From LMUY01 sp964242925 (GTDB taxonomy: Bacteria; Pseudomonadota; Alphaproteobacteria; Acetobacterales; Acetobacteraceae), in contig CAXTBW010000166.1 of assembly GCA_964242925.1 (NCBI GenBank), forward strand, positions 1-5,146: DNA of 5,146 nt, in the 5' to 3' direction. The notes below the pieces were generated by a model. That model was not told the origin of the DNA and ran no database searches. It saw only the letters and a list, made by a program, of their open reading frames with translations. The number at the start of each line of letters is the position of its first letter. Position 1 is the first letter of the stretch. A program made the translations under genes and the position numbers. Shown piece after piece: positions 1 to 5,146 of this stretch.

Positions 1-115
1 TATCCACGGCGTCCCGGTGGCGGTGGCGCATCCAGATTGTGGTTCGAGATCGCAAACGCGGCGCGACGCCGTCGATCACGCCCCGTGGATACCAGGGTCA
101 AGCCCTGGCATGACG
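1..115 (-). repeat. Partial copy of a ~140-bp inverted-repeat element, cut by the window's left edge
   Basis: This is the remainder of an intergenic element whose complete copy lies at 3731-3870. Its preserved arm (84-115) reverse-complements to a sequence matching 3731-3762 at 27 of 32 positions. The inner end of the opposite arm survives at 1-9, which is a perfect 9-bp inverted match to 83-91. Just inside, 7-22 matches the reverse complement of 3822-3840 at 15 of 16 positions with one 3-nt gap, so homology extends beyond the arms and this copy is inverted relative to the other. The arm carries its own hairpin: CCAGGG (92-97), loop TCAAG, CCCTGG (103-108). The spacing of the inner arm ends (1 to 91) nearly equals that of the complete copy (3755 to 3846), so about 24 bp are probably missing to the left. 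No coding function is proposed. Confidence 0.8.
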
Positions 116-133
116 GGTCCAGGACTGGCCTAA

Positions 134-1513
134 TTGGATAACCCTTACACCGCCGGCCTCGCCGGATACATCGCCGGGCTGCGCTACGAAGCCATCCCCG
201 CCGAAGTGATCGAGCGCATCAAGCTGCTGATGCTCGACTCGCTCGGCTGCGCGCTGTTCGGCGCGGAGCTGCCCTGGAGCCGCATCCTGCTCGACACGCT
301 GGCCGCAGTCGACAGCACGCCAGGCTGCGCCGTCTGGGGAACTGGGCAGCGCCTTTCGGCGCCGCACGCGGCATTGGCGAATGGCACGCTGGTGCAGAGC
401 TTCGAGCTGGACGACGTGCACCGCAACGGCGTGCTTCATGTTGGCGCCGTCACCCTGCCCGGCGTGCTCGCCATCGCGGAGCGCCAGCCGGAGCTGACCG
501 GCCGCGACCTGCTGACGGCCTGCGTCGCCGGGTATGAGGTGGGGCCGCGCATCGGGCTGTGCATGGGGCCGGAGCATATCGGCCAGGGCTGGCACTCCGG
601 CGCCACGGTCGGGGTGTTCTCCGCCGCGGCCGGGTCGGCGGCGGCGCTGGGGCTGTCCGCAGGGCAGACGGTGCACGCGCTGGGCATCGCCGGCACGCAG
701 TCCGCCGGGCTGATGGCGGCGCAGTTCGGCGCCATGGTCAAGCGCATGCACGCCGGCCGCGCCGCGCAGAGCGGGCTCTACGGCGCGCTGCTGGCGCAGA
801 ACGGCTTCACCGGGATCGCCGACGTGTTCGAGAACGAGTATGGCGGGTTCTGCAGCACCTTCTCGCGCTCCACCGACCGGTTCGACCGCGCGCACCTCAC
901 GGCCGGGCTTGGCGAACGCTTCGAGACGATGCGGGTCGCGCTGAAGTTCTACTCGTGCGTGGGCAGCAACCACACCACGCTGGACGCGCTCCGCATCCTG
1001 CAGGCGCGGCATCCATTCGGGCCCGAGGACGTGGCGCGCATCCTGGTCCGCGGCTCGCGCGTCACCATGGACCACGTAGGTTGGCCCTACGTGCCGCAAG
1101 GCATGACGTCGGCGCAGCTGAACCTGCCCTACTGCGTGGCGACGCTGCTGCTGGATGGCGACGTGTTCGTGGACCAGTTCACCGAGGCCAAGATCGCCGA
1201 CCCCGACCGCATGCGCATCGCCGCCCTGGTCGGCGTCGCGGAGGACCCTGCGATCACCGCGGCAGGCGCCGGCGCGCGGCACGCGGTGCACGTGACCGTC
1301 ACGCTGAAGGACGGCGCCGTGCTGGAGGAAAGCGTCGCCTACCCGCGCGGCAGCGAGCACAGCTTCGCCAGCGCCGGCGACATCGTGGCGAAGTTCCACA
1401 AGCTCGCCGCGCACCGTGTCGCGCACGGCCAGGCGGACCGCATCGTGAACCAGGTGATGACCGCCGAGCGCCTGCCCAGCGCCGCCGCCCTCGTCGCCTC
1501 GCTGGCCGTCTGA
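134..1513 (+). CDS. MmgE/PrpD family protein (dehydratase/isomerase/decarboxylase superfamily)
   Basis: This 459-residue protein has the usual MmgE/PrpD length. The family includes 2-methylcitrate dehydratase, cis-aconitate decarboxylase and iminodisuccinate epimerase, cytosolic enzymes acting on small di- or tricarboxylic acids. Family blocks appear in order: the helical N-terminus ending LDSLGCALFG (35-44), SFELDDVH (89-96), GYEVGPRIG (133-141), GWHSGATVGVFSAAAG (152-167), KRMHAGRAAQSG (203-214), KFYSCVGSNHTTLDAL (271-286) and SAQLNLPYCVA (326-336). Asp93, His102, His154, Lys203 and Lys271 sit close to active-site positions known from cis-aconitate decarboxylase; that mapping is inference. 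The start is TTG at 134, because an in-frame TAA at 131-133 rules out anything upstream and the next in-frame ATG lies inside the fold. AGGA at 121-124 is a plausible but weak ribosome site. The methyltransferase gene follows after 2 nt. The substrate cannot be named; family membership is secure. Confidence 0.93.
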   Translation: MDNPYTAGLAGYIAGLRYEAIPAEVIERIKLLMLDSLGCALFGAELPWSRILLDTLAAVDSTPGCAVWGTGQRLSAPHAALANGTLVQSFELDDVHRNGVLHVGAVTLPGVLAIAERQPELTGRDLLTACVAGYEVGPRIGLCMGPEHIGQGWHSGATVGVFSAAAGSAAALGLSAGQTVHALGIAGTQSAGLMAAQFGAMVKRMHAGRAAQSGLYGALLAQNGFTGIADVFENEYGGFCSTFSRSTDRFDRAHLTAGLGERFETMRVALKFYSCVGSNHTTLDALRILQARHPFGPEDVARILVRGSRVTMDHVGWPYVPQGMTSAQLNLPYCVATLLLDGDVFVDQFTEAKIADPDRMRIAALVGVAEDPAITAAGAGARHAVHVTVTLKDGAVLEESVAYPRGSEHSFASAGDIVAKFHKLAAHRVAHGQADRIVNQVMTAERLPSAAALVASLAV

Positions 1514-1515
1514 GC

Positions 1516-2319
1516 ATGGCGGTGAAATCCACCTTCAACGCCCGCAACGCGGCGGCCTACGAGCGCACCATGGGCCGCTGGAGTCGCCGCCTCGCCGCCG
1601 GGTTCACCACTTTCGCGGGCCTGGCGCCGGGCGATCGCGTGCTGGACGTCGGCTGCGGCCCCGGCAGCCTGCTGGTCCACCTGCTCGACGCGCCCGAGCG
1701 GCCCACCGTGACCGGCATCGACGCCTCCGCCATCTACGTCGCCGCCGCCCGGGAGCGAGCCGCCGGCCGCGCGATCATCGAGGAAGGCGACGCCGCCGCG
1801 CTGCCGTTCGCGGATGGCGCGTTCGATCGCGTGTTCACGCAGCTTGTGCTGCAGTTCATCCCCGACGCGGCCCGTGCCGCCGCCGAAATGGCGCGCGTCG
1901 TCCGCCCCGGCGGGACCGTCGCGGCAGCGGTGTGGGCCAGCGGCGGCGGGATGGCGGCGCAGCGCATGTTCCTGGATACCGCCGCGCTGCTCGACCCCGC
2001 CGCGCATGCCCTGCGGGCGCACAACTTCACCCGCCCGATGACCCGGCCGGGCGAGTTGGGCGCGCTATGGCGCAACCTCGGCCTGCGCGACGTCGTGGAG
2101 GACGGGGTCACCATCTGGATGGACCACGCCGACTTCGCCGACTACTGGGGGCCGATCGCCGCCGGCGAAGGCACGCTCGGCGGCTACGTCACCGGCCTTG
2201 CGGATGATGCAAGGGCGACGCTGGAGCGGCATGTGCGCGAGGCCTACGAGGCCGGCGCGCCTGACGGACCGCGCAGTTTCGCCGCCACCGCCCTGGTCTG
2301 CCGCGGAACCCGAGCCTAG
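1516..2319 (+). CDS. Class I SAM-dependent methyltransferase (Methyltransf_11 type)
   Basis: This 267-residue soluble protein has a Rossmann-type methyltransferase core near its N-terminus. A short lead-in contains YERTMGRWSRRLA (15-27), a signature I associate with a common proteobacterial subgroup. The SAM-binding motif I is VLDVGCGPGS (42-51). Asp69 in GIDAS (67-71) ends the second strand and should bind the ribose hydroxyls. GDAAALPFADGAFDRVFTQL (91-110) covers the adenine-side loop and the fourth strand, and EMARVVRPGG (124-133) is the usual post-core helix and turn. The C-terminal half (about 140-267) lacks recognisable motifs and probably forms the substrate lid. ATG at 1516 lies 2 nt after the upstream stop with no clear ribosome site, which suggests translational coupling. 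Such proteins are often annotated as UbiE-like, but nothing here points to quinone biosynthesis, so the acceptor (small molecule, O, N or C) is unknown. Confidence 0.92.
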   Translation: MAVKSTFNARNAAAYERTMGRWSRRLAAGFTTFAGLAPGDRVLDVGCGPGSLLVHLLDAPERPTVTGIDASAIYVAAARERAAGRAIIEEGDAAALPFADGAFDRVFTQLVLQFIPDAARAAAEMARVVRPGGTVAAAVWASGGGMAAQRMFLDTAALLDPAAHALRAHNFTRPMTRPGELGALWRNLGLRDVVEDGVTIWMDHADFADYWGPIAAGEGTLGGYVTGLADDARATLERHVREAYEAGAPDGPRSFAATALVCRGTRA

Positions 2320-2333
2320 GCTGGGTGCGGCAG

Positions 2334-2339
2334 AGGAGA
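2334..2339 (+). promoter_or_regulatory. Ribosome binding site for the aminotransferase gene
   Basis: AGGAGA lies 6 nt before the ATG at 2346. It decides the start: an in-frame GTG at 2325 would add seven residues (MRQRRTR) but lies upstream of this site and has no ribosome site of its own at normal distance. Confidence 0.8.
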
Positions 2340-2345
2340 ACCCGC

Positions 2346-3692
2346 ATGACCCAGATCCTGCACCGCGACCTCACCGGGTCGCCCCTGATCGCCGAATCCG
2401 CCGCCGGGCTGATGATCCGCTCGGCCGACGGGCGCGAGGTGATCGACGGTTCCGGCGGCGCCGCCGTCGCCTGCCTGGGCCACGGCCACCCTCGCATCGT
2501 CGAGGCGATCCGGGAGCAGGCGGGCCAGCTCTGCTACGCGCACACCAGCTTCTACAGCACCCGCCCGGCCGAGGCGTTGGCGGAAAAACTGGTTGGCCAC
2601 GCGCCGGGCGGGCTGACCCACGCCTACTTCGTCAGCAGCGGCTCGGAGGCGTGCGAGGCGGCGCTGAAGCTGTCCCGGCAATACATGCTCGAGATCGGCC
2701 AGCCGCAGCGCGACCACATCATCGCCCGGCGGCAAAGCTACCATGGCAACACGCTGGGCGCGCTGGCCGCCAGCGGCAACATGATGCGCCGGCCGGCCTA
2801 CGAGCCGCTGCTGTCGCCGAACTTCACCCATGTGTCCGCGTGCTTCGCCTATCGCGAACAGGGCCCGGGCGAGAGCGACGCCGCCTACGTGCAACGCCTC
2901 GCGGCGGAGTTGGACGCGGAGTTCGTCCGGATCGGCCCGGACCGCGTGGCGGCGTTCATCGCCGAGCCGATCGTCGGCGCCACGCTCGGCTGCGCGACGG
3001 CTGTGCCGGGCTACTTCAGGGCGATCCGCGAGGTGTGCGACCGCCATGGCGCGCTGCTGATCCTGGACGAGGTGATGTGCGGCATGGGCCGCTCCGGCAC
3101 GCTGCACGCGTGGGAGCAGGAGGGCGTGGTCCCGGATATCCAAATGATCGCCAAGGGGTTGGGCGGCGGCTACCAGCCGATCGGCGGCATCCTGGTGCAG
3201 GGCCGCATCATCGACGCCCTCCGCGCAGGGTCCGGCACGCACCGCCATGGCCACACCTATGCCGCCCACCCGATCGCGTGCGCGGCCGCGCTGGCGGTGC
3301 AGGAGGTGATCGCGGAGGACCGCCTGCTGGACAACGTCGCCGCCCGCGGCGCGCAGTTGGAGCAGCTTCTGCGGGCCGCGTTCGCGGACCATCCGAACAT
3401 TGGCGACATCCGTGGCCGCGGCCTGTTCTGGGCGATCGAGTTGGTGGCGGACCGCGCGACGAAGGCGCCGTTCCCCGCCCAATTGGCGATGAACGAGCGG
3501 GTGAAGCAGGCGGCGTTCGCGCACGGCCTCGCGTGCTACTCGATGGGCGGCACGGTCGATGGCCGACAGGGCGACCATGTGCTGCTGGCGCCGCCGTACA
3601 TCGCGAACGCGGAGGCGATCACCACGATCGCGGACCGTTTCGTTGCGGGTGTTGGTGACGCATTGCGAACCGCCGACCGCATTGCGGCTTAG
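2346..3692 (+). CDS. Class III PLP-dependent aminotransferase
   Basis: This 448-residue protein is a fold-type I, class III (omega / ornithine-type) aminotransferase. Such enzymes move an amino group, often from a terminal or omega position, to a keto acid such as pyruvate or 2-oxoglutarate. The N-terminal part carries DGSGGAAVACLGHGHP (34-49). The phosphate-binding turn is SSGSEA (97-102), SYHGNTLGA (131-139) holds the ring-stacking region, and IAEPIVG (205-211) contains the conserved Glu207. LILDEVMCGMGRSG (238-251) gives Asp241, which contacts the pyridine nitrogen. The Schiff-base lysine is Lys270 in IAKGLGGGYQPIGG (268-281), and HGHTYAAHPIACAAALA (301-317) completes the cofactor site across the dimer. 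All catalytic residues are present, so it should be active. It follows the methyltransferase gene by 26 nt, consistent with one operon. The motifs do not decide the substrate; diaminobutyrate, taurine, beta-alanine and polyamine transaminases share this architecture. Confidence 0.95.
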   Translation: MTQILHRDLTGSPLIAESAAGLMIRSADGREVIDGSGGAAVACLGHGHPRIVEAIREQAGQLCYAHTSFYSTRPAEALAEKLVGHAPGGLTHAYFVSSGSEACEAALKLSRQYMLEIGQPQRDHIIARRQSYHGNTLGALAASGNMMRRPAYEPLLSPNFTHVSACFAYREQGPGESDAAYVQRLAAELDAEFVRIGPDRVAAFIAEPIVGATLGCATAVPGYFRAIREVCDRHGALLILDEVMCGMGRSGTLHAWEQEGVVPDIQMIAKGLGGGYQPIGGILVQGRIIDALRAGSGTHRHGHTYAAHPIACAAALAVQEVIAEDRLLDNVAARGAQLEQLLRAAFADHPNIGDIRGRGLFWAIELVADRATKAPFPAQLAMNERVKQAAFAHGLACYSMGGTVDGRQGDHVLLAPPYIANAEAITTIADRFVAGVGDALRTADRIAA

Positions 3693-3730
3693 AACATGAC
3701 CGGATCACGCCTGGCTGGGTTCACTCATTT

Positions 3731-3870
3731 CGTCATGCCCGGGCTTGCCCCGGGCACCCACGCCGCGCCAACGGCTCGGGCAACTACGTGTTGGCGGCAA
3801 GGGAAACCAACCTCGCCGATACGCCACCGGCGGGACGGCGTAGGCGCCCGGGTCACGCCCGGGCATGACG
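3731..3870 (+). repeat. Complete 140-bp intergenic inverted-repeat element
   Basis: The arms 3731-3765 and 3836-3870 are inverted copies matching at 31 of 35 positions, the outermost 14 perfectly. Each arm can also fold on itself: TGCCCGGG (3736-3743) pairs with CCCCGGGCA (to 3756) as an 8-bp stem, and GCCCGGG (3846-3852) pairs with CCCGGGC (3858-3864) as a 7-bp stem, each with a 5-nt loop. The interior holds a third stem, CGCCAAC (3766-3772) with GTTGGCG (3790-3796). A related, inverted copy lies at 1-115. It sits 38 nt after the aminotransferase stop and 77 nt before the dioxygenase start. Translating across it gives MPGLAPGTH and TPGHDG peptides, the hallmark of spurious proteins called from a widespread alphaproteobacterial repeat (from memory, not searched). 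It has no transposase and no T-run, so it looks like a small non-autonomous or structural repeat, not an insertion sequence or terminator. Confidence 0.85.
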
Positions 3871-3932
3871 GGTATTTACGTGCGTCCGACGCGGCCCGTT
3901 CCGCTAACGTCTAGGTCAGGCCTGGACAACAT

Positions 3933-3938
3933 AGGGAG
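3933..3938 (+). promoter_or_regulatory. Ribosome binding site for the PhyH-family dioxygenase gene
   Basis: AGGGAG lies 9 nt before the ATG at 3948, followed by an A-rich spacer that contrasts with the GC-rich surroundings. It supports this start and indicates independent translation after the repeat-containing gap. No convincing -35/-10 pair could be placed in 3871-3932. Confidence 0.75.
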
Positions 3939-3947
3939 ACAACCAAA

Positions 3948-4763
3948 ATGGAACTGAACCAAGCGCAACGCACGCAGTACGAGCGGGACGGTTTCCTGAT
4001 CCTGCCCGGCCTGTTCGGGCCGGACGAGGTCGCCGCCATGAAGGCGGATCTCGGCCGCATCCAGACCATCGATTCCGATCACCTGGTGCGCGAGAAGAAC
4101 GGCGGGACTGCCAAGACCATCTTCCGCGTGCACGAGGCGGACGGCCCGACGGCTTCCCCGGTGTTCCACGCCGCAGCCCGCACGCCGCGGCTGCTGTCGC
4201 CGGCCCAGGCGCTGCTCAAAGACGAAGCGCTCTACATCCACCACACCAAATGCAACCTGAAGACCGCCATCGACGGCTCGGTGTGGCAGTGGCACCAGGA
4301 TTACGGCTCGTGGCGGCGGGACGGCGTTCCGGCGCCGGACATGACGACGGCCCTGGTCATGCTGGACGAGCCGACGGAGATCGGCGGCTGCCTCTACTTC
4401 ATCCCGGGCAGCCACAAGGTTGGCAACCTCGAGCCGGAGTTGGACGAGACCACGGCGTACAAGCTGTGGGTGGTGCCGAAAGACAAGCTGATCTCGATCA
4501 TGGCGAACAGCCCGGAGCCGGTCCCCATCATCGGGCCGCCGGGCACAGTCGTGTTCTTCCACTGCAACATCCTGCACGCCTCCGGGCACAACCTGTCCCG
4601 GTTCGATCGCTGGGCGATCTACTACGTCTACAACCGCGTCGCGAACCGGCCCGCCGACGTGGCGAACCCCCGGCCCGACTACGTCCGGTCGCGCAATTGG
4701 GCGCCGCTGCCTCTCGGATCCGACGATATCCTGCCGCACGCGCGGCCACTCGCAGCGGAGTAG
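3948..4763 (+). CDS. PhyH-family Fe(II)/2-oxoglutarate dioxygenase, ectoine/proline-hydroxylase-like
   Basis: This 271-residue enzyme should hydroxylate a small substrate while decarboxylating 2-oxoglutarate to succinate. The N-terminus YERDGFLILPGLF (11-23) is the classic PhyH opening. YIHHTKCNLKT (96-106) leads to the iron motif WQWHQDYGSW (113-122), giving His116 and Asp118. GGCLYFIPGSHKVG (146-159) is the jelly-roll core. VVFFHCNILHASGHNLS (201-217) supplies the distal His210, and Arg221 in FDRWAIYYVYNR is a candidate for binding the 2-oxoglutarate carboxylate. The iron-motif region and the FFHCN...YVYNR segment resemble ectoine hydroxylase (EctD) and, by memory, bacterial trans-proline 4-hydroxylase, which has nearly the same length and a similar PRP-containing C-terminus (here 241-243). 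EctD has Glu-Thr-Trp where this protein has Gly-Ser-Trp, so I do not call it EctD. Family is confident; an amino- or imino-acid substrate is inference. Confidence 0.93.
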   Translation: MELNQAQRTQYERDGFLILPGLFGPDEVAAMKADLGRIQTIDSDHLVREKNGGTAKTIFRVHEADGPTASPVFHAAARTPRLLSPAQALLKDEALYIHHTKCNLKTAIDGSVWQWHQDYGSWRRDGVPAPDMTTALVMLDEPTEIGGCLYFIPGSHKVGNLEPELDETTAYKLWVVPKDKLISIMANSPEPVPIIGPPGTVVFFHCNILHASGHNLSRFDRWAIYYVYNRVANRPADVANPRPDYVRSRNWAPLPLGSDDILPHARPLAAE

Positions 4764-4771
4764 AATCGCCG

Positions 4772-5146
4772 ATGAAAAAACGCGGCATGACCTTCGGCAT
4801 CTTCCTCGCGCCGTTCCATCGCTTGGGCGACAACCCGACCCTGGCGATGACGCGGGACCTGGAGCTGATCGAGCACCTGGACAAGCTCGGCTACGACGAG
4901 GCGTGGATCGGCGAGCACCATTCCGCCGGATGGGAGATCATCGCCTCGCCCGAACTGATGATCGCCGCAGCGGCCGAACGCACCAAACACATCCGGCTGG
5001 GCACGGGCGTGACCTCCCTGCCCTACCATCATCCGTTCCTGGTGGCGCAGCGCTTCGTGCAGCTGGACCATATGACGCGGGGCAGGGCGATGCTGGGCTG
5101 CGGGCCGGGCGCGCTGGTGTCGGACGCCTACATGCTGGGCATCGAC
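4772..5146 (+). CDS. LLM-class flavin-dependent monooxygenase, N-terminal part (runs off the window)
   Basis: The frame stays open for 125 residues to the window edge, about one third of a typical 350-390-residue luciferase-like monooxygenase. These TIM-barrel enzymes use reduced flavin and oxygen to oxidise small organic compounds and usually need a separate flavin reductase. Seen in order are the first strand TFGIFLAPF (7-15), YDEAWIGEHHSAGWE (41-55), IRLGTGVTSLPYHHP (74-88), VAQRFVQLDHMTRGR (91-105) and GCGPGALVSDAYMLGID (109-125). This combination resembles proteins annotated as limonene 1,2-monooxygenase-like or alkanal-monooxygenase-like, but such labels are poor substrate guides. The start is ATG at 4772, 11 nt after GGAG at 4757-4760 inside the end of the dioxygenase gene. 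A second ATG at 4787 is less well placed. The 8-nt gap to the upstream stop implies co-transcription with the dioxygenase gene. Confidence 0.92.
   Translation, partial: MKKRGMTFGIFLAPFHRLGDNPTLAMTRDLELIEHLDKLGYDEAWIGEHHSAGWEIIASPELMIAAAAERTKHIRLGTGVTSLPYHHPFLVAQRFVQLDHMTRGRAMLGCGPGALVSDAYMLGID

Noticed and set aside
98..1426. 442-codon open frame on the minus strand opposite the MmgE/PrpD gene
   Set aside because: Long antisense frames are expected in very GC-rich genes. The product is a His/Arg/Ala-rich sequence with no recognisable motif, while the plus-strand frame has clear family blocks.
559..1515. A long N-terminal extension of the methyltransferase frame overlapping the MmgE/PrpD gene
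   Set aside because: The extension is Arg/Ala/His-rich out-of-frame sequence. Methyltransferase homology begins only just after the ATG at 1516, so it is not a fusion protein.
2316..3578. 420-codon open frame on the minus strand opposite the aminotransferase gene
   Set aside because: Same GC-driven shadow effect. The composition is low-complexity Arg/Ala/His-rich, and the opposite strand encodes all aminotransferase catalytic motifs.
2198..3658. 486-codon plus-strand frame overlapping the aminotransferase gene in another frame
   Set aside because: It is Pro/Arg/Gly-rich with no motif and overlaps a gene whose frame is certain.
3731..3762. GC-rich hairpin considered as an intrinsic terminator for the aminotransferase gene
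   Set aside because: No T-run follows the stem, and similar hairpins occur at the other arm and at 84-115, so it belongs to the repeat. A terminating effect is possible but not supported.
3875..3910. Possible promoter elements TTTACG and TAACGT before the dioxygenase gene
   Set aside because: The spacing is about 24 nt and the boxes match the sigma-70 consensus poorly.
3696..3914. A 72-codon open frame in the gap, starting ATG and containing MPGLAPGTH and TPGHDG
   Set aside because: It is a translation of the inverted-repeat element. This peptide pattern is a known artefact of alphaproteobacterial intergenic repeats. It has no ribosome site and no domain.
3876..4739. 287-codon minus-strand frame opposite the dioxygenase gene
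   Set aside because: Val/Arg/His-rich shadow with no motif; the plus strand has a good ribosome site and complete PhyH motifs.
3948..4763. Calling the dioxygenase ectD
   Set aside because: The EctD signature is only partly kept (Gly-Ser in place of Glu-Thr before Trp) and no ectABC genes are in the window, so a named symbol is not justified.

Overview
The window reads as a piece of chromosome from a GC-rich alphaproteobacterium. The base composition is visibly GC-rich (not counted exactly). The intergenic repeats contain the 'cgtcatgcccgggc ... gcccgggcatgacg' type of sequence that is common between genes in Rhizobiales, Rhodospirillales and Acetobacteraceae. A group such as Acetobacteraceae or other Rhodospirillales is my best guess, but the sequence does not settle it.

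Layout: all supported genes are on the + strand. Positions 1-115 hold the remainder of a roughly 140-bp inverted-repeat element cut by the window edge. A compact three-gene run follows: an MmgE/PrpD-family protein (134-1513, TTG start), a class I SAM-dependent methyltransferase (1516-2319, starting 2 nt after the previous stop) and a class III PLP-dependent aminotransferase (2346-3692). A 255-bp gap contains a complete second copy of the repeat element (3731-3870), in the opposite orientation to the first. Then come a phytanoyl-CoA dioxygenase (PhyH) family non-haem iron oxygenase (3948-4763), whose motifs resemble the ectoine-hydroxylase / proline-4-hydroxylase branch, and the first 125 residues of a luciferase-like (LLM) flavin-dependent monooxygenase (4772 to the window end, incomplete).

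How the genes may work together: the tight spacing suggests that 134-3692 is one transcription unit and 3948 onward a second, or a continuation after the repeat. The set contains an acid dehydratase/isomerase/decarboxylase-type enzyme, a methyltransferase, an aminotransferase, a 2-oxoglutarate-dependent hydroxylase and a flavin monooxygenase. This fits the processing of a small amino- or carboxylic-acid-like molecule, catabolic or tailoring. No substrate can be named from sequence alone, and no transporter or regulator is in view.

The most notable non-coding signal is the repeat family. The two copies are inverted relative to each other, flank the three-gene run, share an interior block, and differ at one hairpin position by a compensatory base-pair change. 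No RNA gene, CRISPR array, insertion-sequence transposase or convincing intrinsic terminator was seen.
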